A stretch of DNA of 64,000 nucleotides from Jeotgalicoccus psychrophilus DSM 19085 (GCF_000425845.1 NZ_KE384464.1:180970-244969), one strand, 5' to 3'. Positions 1 to 9,906 are shown, counted from the stretch's first letter. The notes: a model not told the origin generated them from the letters alone. Made by a program: numbers and translations.

Positions 1-534
1 AAAGCAAATTCAAGCCTGGTCGGAGATGAAGATACAATATCTTCATTCACAGCTATGACTGAGCAGCTGGACTATGAAGGGGAACTCGGTGTTGTTATCG
101 GGAAAGAAGCAAAAAACATAGACAGTTCAATGGCTTTCGATTATATTTACGGCTACACAATCGTCAATGACATTTCAGCGAGAGAATTACAGAAATCACA
201 CAAACAGGCATTCTTATCGAAAAGTATGGCAACACCGATGGGACCTTATATTGTAACTAAGGATGAAATTCCAAATCCGCAGGATACGACAATTGTGACT
301 AAAGTTAACGATGAAATCCGTCAGGACGGCAGTACGTCGTTAATGGTAAGAAAAATCGATGAACTGGTTGCAGAACTGTCTAAATATATGACGCTTCAGC
401 CAGGAGACGTTATCGCAACAGGTACACCAGCTGGTGTCGGTGCCGGAATGAATCCTACAGGATTCTTAAAATCAGGGGACACAGTACGTGTTTCAATCGA
501 TGGAATTGGAACATTAACGACACACATAGAGTAA
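1..534 (+). CDS. Fumarylacetoacetate hydrolase family protein (YisK-like), 5' end outside window
   Basis: The frame is open from base 1, so the gene begins before the window; an internal ATG at 55 is not the true start. The visible 177 residues match the C-terminal catalytic fold of the FAH superfamily. The stretch [13 protein letters not shown] holds the acidic metal ligands, followed by a [14 protein letters not shown] segment, a GP-Y-V-T loop and a terminal [14 protein letters not shown] motif. Family members hydrolyse or decarboxylate acylpyruvates or oxaloacetate with Mg2+ or Mn2+ in the cytoplasm; the substrate here cannot be read from sequence. The next gene is YisL-like, which reproduces the yisK-yisL neighbourhood of Bacillus subtilis. 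Confidence 0.88.
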   Translation, partial: KANSSLVGDEDTISSFTAMTEQLDYEGELGVVIGKEAKNIDSSMAFDYIYGYTIVNDISARELQKSHKQAFLSKSMATPMGPYIVTKDEIPNPQDTTIVTKVNDEIRQDGSTSLMVRKIDELVAELSKYMTLQPGDVIATGTPAGVGAGMNPTGFLKSGDTVRVSIDGIGTLTTHIE

Positions 535-588
535 ACATTCCATGATATACTACTACAGGAATCATTAATGTAGAGGGGGAATCAGACT

Positions 589-975
589 ATGTTACATTTA
601 CACTTAACGGCAATTATTGTTTCGTTCATTTTGTTTATTGCAGTTTACTTTATGTACAAAAAGAACAATACTGCTGAAAACAAACCGGCATTTATTATGC
701 ATATGGTGTTAAGAGTGTTCTATCTGCTTGTATTATTCAGCGGAATCATGGTTTACGTCGGCAATATGGAAGGCATCAGCAATGCAGGGTCACATATGCA
801 GTACGGCATAAAAGCACTGCTTGGAATTCTTTCAATTGGATTTATGGAAATGGCTATCGTAAGACTTAAGAAAAATTCTGCAAAAGCGACGGTACTTTTA
901 GTTATTTGTCTTATCGCTATCGTTGCAACAGTAATTATGGGAGCAATGCTGCCACTAGGTATGCTTAGTTTCTAA
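589..975 (+). CDS. YisL-like small membrane protein (UPF0344/DUF1516)
   Basis: The 128-residue product has four predicted membrane helices (about 5-20, 38-58, 68-90 and 100-122) and almost no soluble part. It begins at an ATG preceded by the ribosome-binding sequence AGGGGGA. Length, topology and position directly after a YisK-like gene match the YisL family, whose function is unknown. A strong intrinsic terminator follows, so the two genes probably form one transcription unit. Confidence 0.8.
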   Translation: MLHLHLTAIIVSFILFIAVYFMYKKNNTAENKPAFIMHMVLRVFYLLVLFSGIMVYVGNMEGISNAGSHMQYGIKALLGILSIGFMEMAIVRLKKNSAKATVLLVICLIAIVATVIMGAMLPLGMLSF

Positions 976-992
976 ACTGAATGATTAATTAA

Positions 993-1031
993 AATGCCGG
1001 TCTGTTAAAATTTAACGGACCGGTATTTTTA
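993..1031 (+). terminator. Intrinsic terminator after yisL-like gene
   Basis: The sequence GCCGGTCTGTTAAA pairs with TTTAACGGACCGGT, with one wobble pair, and is followed by ATTTTTAT. It lies 20 bp past the stop codon. Confidence 0.85.
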
Positions 1032-1101
1032 TCTTTAAGTTATTAAATTTTGATTCCGTGTTAAAATAAAATTTATGAACAATTAGTGAAACCAGAAACT
1101 A

Positions 1102-1129
1102 TTGAACTGAAGTTTAGTATACTTATAAT
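1102..1129 (+). promoter_or_regulatory. SigA-type promoter for the amylase-like gene
   Basis: TTGAAC (1102-1107) and TATAAT (1124-1129) are separated by 16 bp. The start codon at 1157 follows 27 bp after the -10 box, with AGGT/AGGAT as ribosome-binding sequence. This separates the gene from the upstream yisK-yisL unit. Confidence 0.7.
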
Positions 1130-1156
1130 TATACGAATAAAAGGTAGGATAAAATT

Positions 1157-2593
1157 ATGAAGAGAATTTTAACGCTTGTGAGCATGATTCTGACAGTGCT
1201 GTTTGTAAGCAGTAACGCAGTATCAGCTGAAGAGAATACATATGACAGAGTTTATATGATTACTGTCGACCGTTTTTTAAATAATAATACAGGCAATGAT
1301 GTCGGAGTTACTCCGGACGGCGACCCTTATTATCCTTTTGGCGGTGACTTTGACGGCATTGTACCTTATCTTGAGTATGTTAAGGATATGGGCTTTAATA
1401 CGATTATGCTGTCACCGGTAATGGAGCGCGCCGAAGATGATTATCTCGGCTATGATGTGACGGATTACGGCGCGCTCGCACAATCTTACGGCAGTCCGGA
1501 AGATTTCGAGAAGGTAATTGATGAAGCGCATGAATTTGATTTAAAAGTTATTGTTGATATGCCGGCTGTTGCAACTGATGATTATACAGCATTAGAAGCA
1601 CCGGTATTTAACGAAATTCAGACAGATTACTACGCAGATATCGACAGAGAAATAATCGATCTTAACAACGCGGATAATCAGGAAACATACCGTGCAATGG
1701 TTCAGAACTTTATCGATACTTACGATGTAGACGGTATCAGCATGTTTATCAATCAGGATGGGCTTAATGCTGAAGAATTTTTACCTGAAGATATCGATAC
1801 TTACGGAATTTTATCGACAGAAGGGTTAACTGCTGAAGGCTTCGATACGATAGCAACGGAAGAATTCAGAGCAGATTTAGCACAAACATACGGCGGAATT
1901 AATCAGGAGCTTCCTGAATTCCCTGAAGATGAACAGATGATTATGGCAGACCACTGGTTCTCTGAACGTTTTACTTACCACGCGGCAGAACAGAATATGT
2001 TCCCGGGTACAAGAGTGCAGCAGCTCGGGAACTACTTATACGCTTATCAGGGACCGAGTGCGATGACATACGGTACAGAAGTTGCATTTAACGGCAGCAG
2101 CTATCCGGAAATTCACCCGCAAATGGACTTTAGAAGTGATAAGGAAGTTATTGAGTATCTTGAGAACATCGCAGTAGTATATAGAAACCACGCGATTATG
2201 CAGGCACCGGAATCAGAAACTGAAACAATTCTGAACGAAGACGGACACTATGTAGTTAAATATTACACAGATGACGTTGATTATATATTGAATGTAAATA
2301 ATACGGCTGAAACAGAATCTATTACATTTGAGCAGTCAGCTGAAGAAGAAGGTAAAGTATACAGCGGAATGCTTATCGGAGATATGATCCGTCCTCATGA
2401 CGGAGAATATATCGCTGTACTTGATAGAGAAGAAACAGAACTGTATTCAGTCATTGAAGAAGCCGGCTTTAACAATGGCTACTTATACTCAGCATTATTA
2501 ATCTTTGGACTGTTTGCGATATTTATCTGGGTTGCAGCAAGACGCAGCAGAAAATATAAAGCACAAAGAGAACAGGAAAAGAATAATAAGTAA
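1157..2593 (+). CDS. Membrane-anchored alpha-amylase-fold (GH13) protein, catalytic residues absent
   Basis: The 478-residue protein has an N-terminal signal peptide (about 1-24, cleavage after VSA), a GH13-like barrel, and a C-terminal membrane helix (about 447-466) with a basic tail, so the domain should sit outside the cell attached to the membrane. Fold landmarks are clear: YMITVDRF near the start, YPFGGDFDGI, GYDVTDYGAL, and YGTEVAFNG. The conserved catalytic regions are altered. Region I reads VIVDMPAV instead of DVVxNH, region II DGISMFINQD instead of GxRxDxxKH, region III IMADHW instead of xGExW, and the NHD of region IV is not found. It is therefore probably a pseudo-enzyme, perhaps binding glycans. 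It is single, between its own promoter and a convergent gene. Confidence 0.82.
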   Translation: MKRILTLVSMILTVLFVSSNAVSAEENTYDRVYMITVDRFLNNNTGNDVGVTPDGDPYYPFGGDFDGIVPYLEYVKDMGFNTIMLSPVMERAEDDYLGYDVTDYGALAQSYGSPEDFEKVIDEAHEFDLKVIVDMPAVATDDYTALEAPVFNEIQTDYYADIDREIIDLNNADNQETYRAMVQNFIDTYDVDGISMFINQDGLNAEEFLPEDIDTYGILSTEGLTAEGFDTIATEEFRADLAQTYGGINQELPEFPEDEQMIMADHWFSERFTYHAAEQNMFPGTRVQQLGNYLYAYQGPSAMTYGTEVAFNGSSYPEIHPQMDFRSDKEVIEYLENIAVVYRNHAIMQAPESETETILNEDGHYVVKYYTDDVDYILNVNNTAETESITFEQSAEEEGKVYSGMLIGDMIRPHDGEYIAVLDREETELYSVIEEAGFNNGYLYSALLIFGLFAIFIWVAARRSRKYKAQREQEKNNK

Positions 2594-2720
2594 GCAATAG
2601 ATTGTGAATCGTACTTCTTTTAATGGGGAGTGCGATTTTTTTGTTTTAGGATGAATGGTGCTCCCTTGCCCGCAACAGCCTCTCATAGGCAGAGGAAGAC
2701 AATTTAGCTTGCAAGCAGCA

Positions 2721-2756
2721 CAAAAAAAGCCGAATTCATCAGCAATGAATTCGGCT
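2721..2756 (-). terminator. Intrinsic terminator of the cdr unit
   Basis: A perfect 12-bp stem (2728-2739 with 2745-2756, core GCCGAATTCAT) has a 5-base loop. Read on the minus strand it is followed by seven U, so it ends the leftward transcript coming from cdr. Confidence 0.88.
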
Positions 2757-2765
2757 TCCTTCAAC

Positions 2766-4103
2766 TTATTTTTCCTTGGCTTTCTCAATCGCTTTATAGC
2801 CTACCATATTAATAACGTCTTTCGGACTGGAGAAAGGTGGTGAATAGCCAACTTCAATATTGATCAGATCGTATGCTGTGCCGCCGAGTCTGGTGTGTGC
2901 CGATAATACGTCAATGCGTTTATCGACACCTCCGGTTCCGACGACTGCAGCTCTTAATATAATTCCGCTCTCTTTTGAGACGTATACGCGCACATGTATC
3001 GGTGCTGCATCGTTCATGTAGCCGGATTTATTTTTCTGTTTCTGATCGACAACAAAGTGAGGAATGTCCGCCACTTCTTTTTCAGATAAACCGAATATCG
3101 CAATATGATAGTCGAAAAATTTAACGATGTTTGTTCCGAGAAATCCTTCATGTGTAATCGACTTGTCCCCGGCAATCTGGTTGGCAATAATATGTGCAAG
3201 TCTGTGCGCCGGCCATGCCAGTGCTGCCTGCATTGTCAGCTCAGGTACATGCTGATAATGCGTGACAGTCGCATCACCGAGAGCATATATATTATCAATA
3301 TTTGTCTGACCGTTTTTATTAATAGGAATAAGTCCATCGTTTAAAATGACGTTTGAACTCTCTAAAAATACTGTATTCGGTGTAATGCCGACGCCAGTAA
3401 TAATAAGTGGTGCATCAATCGTTTCACCGTTTGTTAATACTGCTTTTTTACCTTCAATACTGTCGATTTCCGTATTTAACTTCAGTGTAACACCGTGTTC
3501 GGTCATTGCTTCATAGAGTACGCCGTTCATATCCGCTTCAATGTTTTTATATATCTGTTCATCATGCTGCAGAATCGTAACGTGAATGCCTTTGTCAGTT
3601 AAGTTCTCGGTAACTTCAAGACCGATGTATCCGGATCCTACGAGCACTGCTTCTTTAATTTTATTATCTTCTATATAAGACATTATATAGTCCAGATCTT
3701 CCAGCTTATGAAGCGAAAATACCTGTTCTGAGCCTTTTACAGAAGATAGCTTTTTCGGTGAACCGCCTGGAGATAAAATAAGGTAATCATATGAATCGGT
3801 AAATTCTTGCTTATTTATTTTATCAAGCACAGTGACAGTATTATCTGCAGAATTAACAGCGATGACTTCATGTTCCGTTTTCACAAAGATATCTTTGTCT
3901 TTAAATTTCTCCGGAGTCATGTTTACCAGACTATCCCATTTTTCGACTTCTCCGCCGATGTAATAAGGCATACCGCATGATCCGTAACTGACATCGCGGT
4001 AGCGTTCATAAATGACGATTTCAATTTCCGGGTTTAACCGGCGCAGCTGGGATGCAGCAGTGGCACCGCCTGCGACACCTCCAACCACTATAACTTTAGT
4101 CAT
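2766..4103 (-). CDS. cdr: Coenzyme A disulfide reductase
   Basis: The enzyme reduces CoA disulfide with NAD(P)H. In staphylococci, CoA replaces glutathione as a main low-molecular-weight thiol, so this serves redox homeostasis in the cytoplasm. The 445-residue product is close to the 438 residues of the S. aureus enzyme. It has an N-terminal FAD-binding VGGVAGG motif (8-14), the single active-site Cys43 within SYGSCGMPYYIGG, a second nucleotide-binding GSGYIGLE motif, and the FAD-contacting ALGDAT stretch. A single redox cysteine rather than a CxxxxC pair distinguishes this family from ordinary disulfide reductases. The next gene leftward in transcription order ends 2 bp upstream, so the gene is cotranscribed with the DegV and HAD genes. 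Confidence 0.93.
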   Translation of the reverse strand: MTKVIVVGGVAGGATAASQLRRLNPEIEIVIYERYRDVSYGSCGMPYYIGGEVEKWDSLVNMTPEKFKDKDIFVKTEHEVIAVNSADNTVTVLDKINKQEFTDSYDYLILSPGGSPKKLSSVKGSEQVFSLHKLEDLDYIMSYIEDNKIKEAVLVGSGYIGLEVTENLTDKGIHVTILQHDEQIYKNIEADMNGVLYEAMTEHGVTLKLNTEIDSIEGKKAVLTNGETIDAPLIITGVGITPNTVFLESSNVILNDGLIPINKNGQTNIDNIYALGDATVTHYQHVPELTMQAALAWPAHRLAHIIANQIAGDKSITHEGFLGTNIVKFFDYHIAIFGLSEKEVADIPHFVVDQKQKNKSGYMNDAAPIHVRVYVSKESGIILRAAVVGTGGVDKRIDVLSAHTRLGGTAYDLINIEVGYSPPFSSPKDVINMVGYKAIEKAKEK

Positions 4104-4105
4104 TA

Positions 4106-4948
4106 CTATTTAACGTCTTTAAAGTAAAACAATGCGATAGTGCCATCGCCTGTATGTGAACTGATTGTCGGTCCGATGCCGGAAATATTAATCGACTCAA
4201 TTGCAGTGTTGTCCAGCAGCTGTTTCTTCAAATCATTCGCAAGTTGCTCAGCGTCAGCATGAACGATATGTCCTGTGCCGGAGGCACCTTCTTTAACTGC
4301 GAGTTCAGTCATGCGTTTAAACACTTTTTTAAGACCTCTGTGTTTTTCGAGGGGAACTAATTTCCCATCTTCAACGTGCAGCAGCGGTTTAATGTTTAAC
4401 AGTCCGCCTAAGAAGGCTGAACCTTTCGATAAACGCCCGCCTTCAGCTAAATAGTTTAAGTCGTTCACAGTAAACAGGTGTCTGATTTGTGAAATATCTG
4501 TCTCAACTTTTGAGATAACTGCATCTTTATCGTCACCTTGTGCTATATAGCCGGCCGCACGTTCAACGATAAGACCAAGGCCATAGCTGACTGCTGATGT
4601 GTCAATTAATGTTATATCAGCATCAGGATACTCCTCATGTACCGTATCTCGGGCAATCACTGCACTCTGGTATGTTCCGGATAAAGCGCTTGATAAACCG
4701 AGATATATAATACTTTCATTCTGTTCTGCATATTTTTTGAAAATTTTAGCAAAACTCTCCGGATTCGGCTGACTTGTCATTGGACGCTTGCCGTCTTTAA
4801 TTGCCTGGATAACTTCTTCGCTTGTAATTTCAATTTGATCAACGTAGCTGACGTCGCCTATCTGGATTGATAAAGGCTGAACTTCAGCATTTAATTCACG
4901 TGCTTTCTCTATAGAAATATCAGCGCAGCTGTCGATTATAAGTTTCAT
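4106..4948 (-). CDS. DegV family fatty-acid-binding protein (FakB-like)
   Basis: The 280-residue protein begins KLIIDSCADIS, the DegV signature in which a Ser/Thr and Asp follow the first strand. It continues with TSQPNPESF and LSSALSGTYQSA, the loops that hold the fatty-acid carboxylate. DegV proteins deliver a bound fatty acid to FakA kinase for acyl-phosphate formation, feeding phospholipid synthesis from exogenous fatty acids. No fakA is in this window. The start has AAGGAGGAATT just upstream. Which FakB paralogue (saturated or unsaturated chain) it is cannot be decided here. Confidence 0.88.
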   Translation of the reverse strand: MKLIIDSCADISIEKARELNAEVQPLSIQIGDVSYVDQIEITSEEVIQAIKDGKRPMTSQPNPESFAKIFKKYAEQNESIIYLGLSSALSGTYQSAVIARDTVHEEYPDADITLIDTSAVSYGLGLIVERAAGYIAQGDDKDAVISKVETDISQIRHLFTVNDLNYLAEGGRLSKGSAFLGGLLNIKPLLHVEDGKLVPLEKHRGLKKVFKRMTELAVKEGASGTGHIVHADAEQLANDLKKQLLDNTAIESINISGIGPTISSHTGDGTIALFYFKDVK

Positions 4949-4960
4949 TATAATTCCTCC

Positions 4961-5782
4961 TTAAGGTTTCAGACGCAGGTCGAAAAATTCGTTTAAGAAA
5001 TGACCAATACCGTCATTATTATTGTTTGATTTTGTAACGTAATTAGATATTCCTTTAATGTCGTCAATAGCATTCTTCATTGCGACACCGTGTTCAACAT
5101 ACTGAAGCATTTCTGTATCGTTATCTTCATCACCAAATGCGATAGTGCGGCTTCTTGGAATATTTAAAAACTCTCTGGCATAGTCGACGCCGACAGCTTT
5201 ATTAATTCCTTTTTTAATGATTTCAAGGACCGGATACGGTGCGCCCCAGCGGCGCTGTTCAATGACTTCAGCAAAGAGTTCATCGAGTGTTTGACGGATA
5301 TGGGGCATTTCAGACTCTTCAGCCTGTACGAGAATACTCGTCACATCTTCATTAATCGTGTCGTATAAATTACCGACACTGATTTTAGGATCTCCCATTT
5401 TAAATGCATCGAACAATACGCTGTCATGATAGTGTATATATATATTATCTTTAACTTCTGCAACAATATTTTTAATATTAAGTTCCGGTATTTTCCTCGC
5501 AATTGCTTTAGTAATATCAAGATCCAGCGTTTCGTGTTTCATTTGGAAACTGAAATCTGTCGGATGATGGACAAATGCGCCGTTAAAGTTCACGACAGGC
5601 GTCGTCATTTTTAATTCTTTATAGTATGGAACACTTGCCCGGTAGGGACGCCCGGTAGAGATCATCAGTTCATGCCCTTGTTGTTTAAGTGTTGTAAGCA
5701 CTTCTTTTGTATACGGAGTAATTGTTTTTTCGTCCGTTAATAGAGTGCCGTCTAAATCTAAACAGATTAAATGCTTGTCCAT
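4961..5782 (-). CDS. Cof-type HAD-IIB sugar phosphatase
   Basis: The 273-residue protein has the four HAD motifs: LDLDGTL (residues 8-14, nucleophile Asp and acid/base Asp), ISTGRP (motif II), a conserved Lys of motif III (about residue 191, KKGINKA), and FGDEDND of motif IV. The large C2B cap between motifs II and III is typical of Cof/YidA proteins, which dephosphorylate sugar phosphates or flavin precursors with Mg2+. Substrate is unknown. It is the first gene of the leftward unit HAD-degV-cdr, with 12 bp to the next gene. Confidence 0.88.
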   Translation of the reverse strand: MDKHLICLDLDGTLLTDEKTITPYTKEVLTTLKQQGHELMISTGRPYRASVPYYKELKMTTPVVNFNGAFVHHPTDFSFQMKHETLDLDITKAIARKIPELNIKNIVAEVKDNIYIHYHDSVLFDAFKMGDPKISVGNLYDTINEDVTSILVQAEESEMPHIRQTLDELFAEVIEQRRWGAPYPVLEIIKKGINKAVGVDYAREFLNIPRSRTIAFGDEDNDTEMLQYVEHGVAMKNAIDDIKGISNYVTKSNNNNDGIGHFLNEFFDLRLKP

Positions 5783-5905
5783 ATAAATCTCCCTTTATCT
5801 ATGTTTAAATTAAAATGTTTCTACTTAATAATAGCATTTATATTTATTGAATGTATAATTTTTGTTATAGTTATGATATATACACTACAGTTAGGAGTGA
5901 TTAGT

Positions 5906-6214
5906 TTGGATAAAGCAATGGAAGAGAGCATGTACGGTGCGTTAGAAAACGTTATTGACCCCGAACTTGGTATAGATATAGTAAACCTTGGTTTAGTTTA
6001 TGGTGTAAACCTTGACGACGAAGGAAACGCAGGAGTAGAAATGACTTTAACATCGATGGGCTGCCCTATGGGGCCGCAAATCATGGGACAGGTCGAACAT
6101 TCTCTGTTAGAACTGCCTGAAGTCAAAGATGTACAAATTGCAATCGTCTGGAACCCGCCATGGGATAAAGACAAAATGACACGCTATGCGAAAATTGCAT
6201 TAGGTGTCAGCTAA
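5906..6214 (+). CDS. SufT/MIP18-like Fe-S cluster maturation protein (DUF59)
   Basis: The protein has 102 residues when started at TTG 5906, which is placed 8 bp after AGGAG (5893-5897). The longer frame from 5771 would add a hydrophobic N-terminus lacking family similarity and has no ribosome-binding site. Motifs typical of SufT/YitW/MIP18 proteins are DPELGIDIVNLGL and TLTSMGCPMGPQI, the latter with the family's near-invariant Cys. SufT in S. aureus acts as an auxiliary factor for Fe-S cluster transfer. It is transcribed away from the HAD gene and ends at a bidirectional terminator shared with uppP. Confidence 0.87.
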   Translation: MDKAMEESMYGALENVIDPELGIDIVNLGLVYGVNLDDEGNAGVEMTLTSMGCPMGPQIMGQVEHSLLELPEVKDVQIAIVWNPPWDKDKMTRYAKIALGVS

Positions 6215-6231
6215 TATTATTTTTAGCAGCG

Positions 6232-6266
6232 AAAAACCCGCGAAGAATTTTCTTCGCGGGTTTTTT
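6232..6266. terminator. Bidirectional terminator between sufT-like gene and uppP
   Basis: A perfect 12-bp stem (6235-6246 with 6251-6262, core CCCGCGAAGA) is flanked by an A run on the left and a T run on the right. It can terminate both convergent genes. Confidence 0.92.
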
Positions 6267-6267
6267 A

Positions 6268-7092
6268 TTATGCAGAGAGAAACTGATAAAGTATTGAAAA
6301 TGTACCAAGTGCAAAACAGTAATAGACAAAAATAATAAGATTGCCGCGTTCCATGACATTCTGCAGCCATTTAACTGCAAAGTAGGTCGCAATAATTGTC
6401 ACGATAAATGCCAGCAGATATGCCAGCCATAAAGTACTCATGTTTGGATCATTAACAATGTCTCCAATCGAAATCATTGCAGTACCGACAGATACCGGAA
6501 TGTATAACAGGAAAGCGAAACGCAGGGCATTTTTCTGACTTAATCCGACAGCAATCGCACCGACAATTGAAGCGCCGCTGCGGCTGATACCCGGTGTCAG
6601 AGCCATACACTGTGCAATACCGACAATAATTGAATCTTTGATTGTAAGGTCACCGTCTCGTTTAACACCGCGTTTATTTTTAATGAATAAAAGAGCGAGA
6701 CCGGTAACGAGCAGCATTAAGCCGACAAAACCGATTGAAATATTTTCACCGATGACATCTTTTAATAATAAACCTGCAACACCGACTGGAATAGTAGCGA
6801 TAATAAGACAGATTGTATACTTAAAATCGGTCACTGCATCGTTATCTCTGGCACCGTTAAAAATAAATCTCCATAAGTTTTGAATAATACTGATAATATC
6901 TTTTCTATAGACTATCAGAATTGCAATCAGCGAAGCTGTATTTAAAAATATTTCAAACGACAGCCCCTGTGCTTCGATGCCGAACAGTTCACGAGCGATT
7001 ACCAGGTGACCGCTGGACGACACAGGAATCGGTTCGGTAATACCCTGAAGCAGTCCTAAAAATACATATTTAATAATAGTGATAATATCCAA
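6268..7092 (-). CDS. uppP: Undecaprenyl-diphosphatase
   Basis: The enzyme converts undecaprenyl diphosphate to the monophosphate, recycling the lipid carrier for cell-wall synthesis, and confers bacitracin tolerance. The 274-residue product is a polytopic membrane protein. It has the two BacA signature motifs GITEPIPVSSSGHL (near residue 20) and PGISRSGASI (near residue 165), which hold the catalytic Glu, Ser, His and Arg. Length matches the family (about 270). The start ATG is preceded by AAGGAGGAGTT. It stands alone between convergent sufT-like and divergent clpB. Confidence 0.95.
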   Translation of the reverse strand: MDIITIIKYVFLGLLQGITEPIPVSSSGHLVIARELFGIEAQGLSFEIFLNTASLIAILIVYRKDIISIIQNLWRFIFNGARDNDAVTDFKYTICLIIATIPVGVAGLLLKDVIGENISIGFVGLMLLVTGLALLFIKNKRGVKRDGDLTIKDSIIVGIAQCMALTPGISRSGASIVGAIAVGLSQKNALRFAFLLYIPVSVGTAMISIGDIVNDPNMSTLWLAYLLAFIVTIIATYFAVKWLQNVMERGNLIIFVYYCFALGTFSILYQFLSA

Positions 7093-7161
7093 CGTTAAAA
7101 CTCCTCCTTAAATACCCATCACTAAATATATGATAAATTGCTCAATATTGCTATTAATTAC

Positions 7162-7189
7162 TTGATTTAAAGAATAAAAAGCGTATAAT
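7162..7189 (+). promoter_or_regulatory. SigA promoter of clpB
   Basis: TTGATT (7162-7167) and TATAAT (7184-7189) are separated by 16 bp. The predicted transcription start near 7196 falls at the left edge of the CtsR operator. Confidence 0.85.
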
Positions 7190-7197
7190 TAAATTAA

Positions 7198-7214
7198 GGT
7201 CAAAAAAGGTCAAA
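7198..7214 (+). promoter_or_regulatory. CtsR operator of clpB
   Basis: GGTCAAAAAAGGTCAAA is an exact tandem heptad repeat with 3-bp spacing, the established CtsR binding motif. It covers the start of transcription of clpB, so CtsR should block initiation until heat or protein stress releases it. CtsR itself is not in the window. Confidence 0.95.
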
Positions 7215-7255
7215 CATCTTTTAGACCTAATTTTACTTAACTGAGGTGAAGTAAA

Positions 7256-9847
7256 TTGGATATTAATAAAATGACTTTGAAAGTACAAAACATTATTGAA
7301 CGCGCACAGCAGGAAGCTGTTGAGCTGAAACTGCAGTCCATTGAATTGGAGGCAGTATTAAAAGCTATGCTGACAGCAGATGAAAGCATGGCATCCGATA
7401 TACTGACTCGAGCAAACGTTAATACTGAAGAAATTATTGAAGAATACGACAGAAAATTAAAAACTTATAATGCAGTAACTGGAGACAGCGTTGAATACGG
7501 CGTATATATGTCGAACGGCTTTTCGCGATTATATAATAATGCAGAAAAGAAAATGGCAGAGATGGAAGATACATTTATCTCGCAGGAACACATACTGCTT
7601 GCTGCTCTTGAAGAGGACAGCATATTAAAAGAAGCAGTCGGCAATAAAGATGAAATTATTAAAGAAATTGTGAAAAAAATCAGAGGGGGAAATCATGTGA
7701 CGTCACAAAATCCTGAAAATCAATATGAAGCCCTGGAAAAGTACGGGCGTGATCTAGTAGAAGAGGTACGTAAGGGGAACATGGATCCGGTCATCGGCCG
7801 CGATGAAGAAATCCGTGATACCATTCGTATTTTAAGCCGTAAACGAAAAAATAACCCGGTATTAATCGGTGAACCGGGTGTAGGTAAAACAGCAATTGTC
7901 GAAGGGCTTGCACAGCGCATCGTCCGTAAGGATGTTCCTGAAAGTCTGCTCGACAAAACAGTATTTGAACTCGATTTAACATCACTTGTAGCGGGGGCAA
8001 AATACCGAGGCGAGTTTGAAGAAAGACTGAAAGCAGTATTAAAAGAAGTTAAAGAATCAGATGGCAGAATTCTTCTGTTTATCGATGAAATTCATATGCT
8101 CGTCGGTGCCGGTAAAACAGACGGTGCGATGGATGCGGGCAATATGCTGAAACCGATGCTGGCAAGAGGCGAACTCCACTGTATCGGTGCGACAACGCTT
8201 AACGAATACCGTGAATATATTGAGAAAGATTCAGCACTTGAGAGACGTTTCCAAAAAGTTCAGGTGCCTGAGCCGGATGTTGAAGATACAATTTCAATTT
8301 TACGCGGACTGAAAGAACGCTATGAAGTCCACCACGGTGTAAGAATTACAGACCGTGCACTCGTTGCGGCGGCCGAACTTTCGGACCGCTATATTACAGA
8401 CCGTTTTTTACCAGATAAAGCAATTGACCTGATGGACCAGGCGAGTGCGACAATCCGTACAGAAATGGGTTCTAATCCGACGGAACTGGATCAGATTAAC
8501 CGCCGTGTGATGCAGCTTGAAATTGAAGAACAGGCGTTGAAAGGTGAACAGGATACGGTATCGGCAAACCGCCTGGCAGAACTGCAGACCGAGCTCGGAG
8601 ATATTAAAGAAGAGCAGAAAACACTGCAGAATAAAGTCGGCAAAGAAAAAGAACAGATTCAAAGAGTTAATGATAAACGTGCCGAAGTTGATAAAGCGCG
8701 TCAGGAATTAGAAGAAGCAGAAAATAATTACGAACTTGAACGTGCAGCGGAACTGCGCCACGGAAAATTACCGCAGCTTGAAAAAGAGCTGGCTGAATAT
8801 GAAGCGGATATGCAGGAAGCATCAGCAGGTGGAGGACGTATTATAAGAGAAGTTGTGACTGAAGAGGAGATTGGGTTTATCGTCAGCCAGTGGACGGGAG
8901 TTCCGGTAACGAAACTCGTCGAGACTGAGAAAGATAAACTGCTCAAACTCTCAGATATACTTCATGAACGCGTTGTCGGTCAGGATGAAGCGGTTGATCT
9001 TGTAGCAGATGCAGTCATTAGAGCACGTGCGGGTATTAAAGACCCGGACAGACCAATCGGCAGCTTCCTGTTCTTAGGACCGACAGGTGTCGGAAAGACA
9101 GAACTTGCGAAGACACTCGCTGCAACGATGTTCGACTCTGAAAAAAATATGATTCGCATCGACATGAGTGAATATATGGAAAAACATTCAGTGTCGAGAT
9201 TGATCGGTGCACCGCCGGGATATGTCGGTCACGAAGAGGGCGGGCAATTAACAGAAGCCGTTCGTCGTCAGCCATATTCGGTTATTTTAATGGATGAAGT
9301 GGAAAAAGCACACCCGGATGTGTTTAATATTTTACTTCAGCTACTTGACGAAGGCCGTCTGACAGACTCTAAAGGACGCAGCGTCAACTTTAAAAATACA
9401 ATAATCATTATGACATCAAATATCGGTTCTCAGCATCTCTTAGACACTGTTGTTGCAGACGGTGAACTGAACGATGAAACGAAAGATATAGTGATGAGCG
9501 AAGTACACAAGCACTTTAAACCTGAAATTATTAACCGGATGGACGATATCGTTATGTTCAGCCCGTTAACGCAGAAAAATATGGGTGCCATTGTCGATCG
9601 TCTGATTATAGATTTAAACAGACGTCTCGATGCTCAGCATATGTCACTTGAAGTCACAGATAATGTAAAAAATTGGGTAGCTGAAAGTGCATATGAACCG
9701 CAATTCGGTGCTCGTCCGTTGAAACGATTTATTCAAAAACATATCGAAACACCACTCGCAAGAAAACTCATTGCGACAGATATAACAGAAGGACTGCACA
9801 TTAAAGCAGACTATATCGAGGGTGAATTAGTATTTGAAATAGAATAA
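7256..9847 (+). CDS. clpB: ATP-dependent protein disaggregase ClpB
   Basis: ClpB extracts polypeptides from aggregates together with DnaK. The 863 residues contain the N-terminal Clp repeat domain (about 1-145), a first AAA+ module with GEPGVGKT, a long middle coiled coil rich in Glu, Lys and Gln (about 410-525), and a second AAA+ module with [14 protein letters not shown] and the sensor/arginine region [16 protein letters not shown]. The coiled coil, and the absence of a visible ClpP-binding loop, separate it from ClpC and ClpA. The TTG start at 7256 follows GAGGTGA (7242-7248). Confidence 0.97.
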   Translation: MDINKMTLKVQNIIERAQQEAVELKLQSIELEAVLKAMLTADESMASDILTRANVNTEEIIEEYDRKLKTYNAVTGDSVEYGVYMSNGFSRLYNNAEKKMAEMEDTFISQEHILLAALEEDSILKEAVGNKDEIIKEIVKKIRGGNHVTSQNPENQYEALEKYGRDLVEEVRKGNMDPVIGRDEEIRDTIRILSRKRKNNPVLIGEPGVGKTAIVEGLAQRIVRKDVPESLLDKTVFELDLTSLVAGAKYRGEFEERLKAVLKEVKESDGRILLFIDEIHMLVGAGKTDGAMDAGNMLKPMLARGELHCIGATTLNEYREYIEKDSALERRFQKVQVPEPDVEDTISILRGLKERYEVHHGVRITDRALVAAAELSDRYITDRFLPDKAIDLMDQASATIRTEMGSNPTELDQINRRVMQLEIEEQALKGEQDTVSANRLAELQTELGDIKEEQKTLQNKVGKEKEQIQRVNDKRAEVDKARQELEEAENNYELERAAELRHGKLPQLEKELAEYEADMQEASAGGGRIIREVVTEEEIGFIVSQWTGVPVTKLVETEKDKLLKLSDILHERVVGQDEAVDLVADAVIRARAGIKDPDRPIGSFLFLGPTGVGKTELAKTLAATMFDSEKNMIRIDMSEYMEKHSVSRLIGAPPGYVGHEEGGQLTEAVRRQPYSVILMDEVEKAHPDVFNILLQLLDEGRLTDSKGRSVNFKNTIIIMTSNIGSQHLLDTVVADGELNDETKDIVMSEVHKHFKPEIINRMDDIVMFSPLTQKNMGAIVDRLIIDLNRRLDAQHMSLEVTDNVKNWVAESAYEPQFGARPLKRFIQKHIETPLARKLIATDITEGLHIKADYIEGELVFEIE

Positions 9848-9859
9848 GAATGTGAAAAG

Positions 9860-9892
9860 ACGCCTGAAACTTTTGTTTCAGGCGTGTTTTTG
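9860..9892 (+). terminator. clpB terminator
   Basis: ACGCCTGAAAC (9860-9870) pairs with GTTTCAGGCGT (9875-9885) around a TTTT loop and is followed by GTTTTTG. Confidence 0.9.
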
Positions 9893-9906
9893 TTTGTGTT
9901 GAATAC

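Noticed and set aside
2498-2843. Short overlapping frames on both strands at the end of the amylase-like gene
   Set aside because: They overlap convincing genes and a terminator, with no ribosome-binding site or recognisable product.
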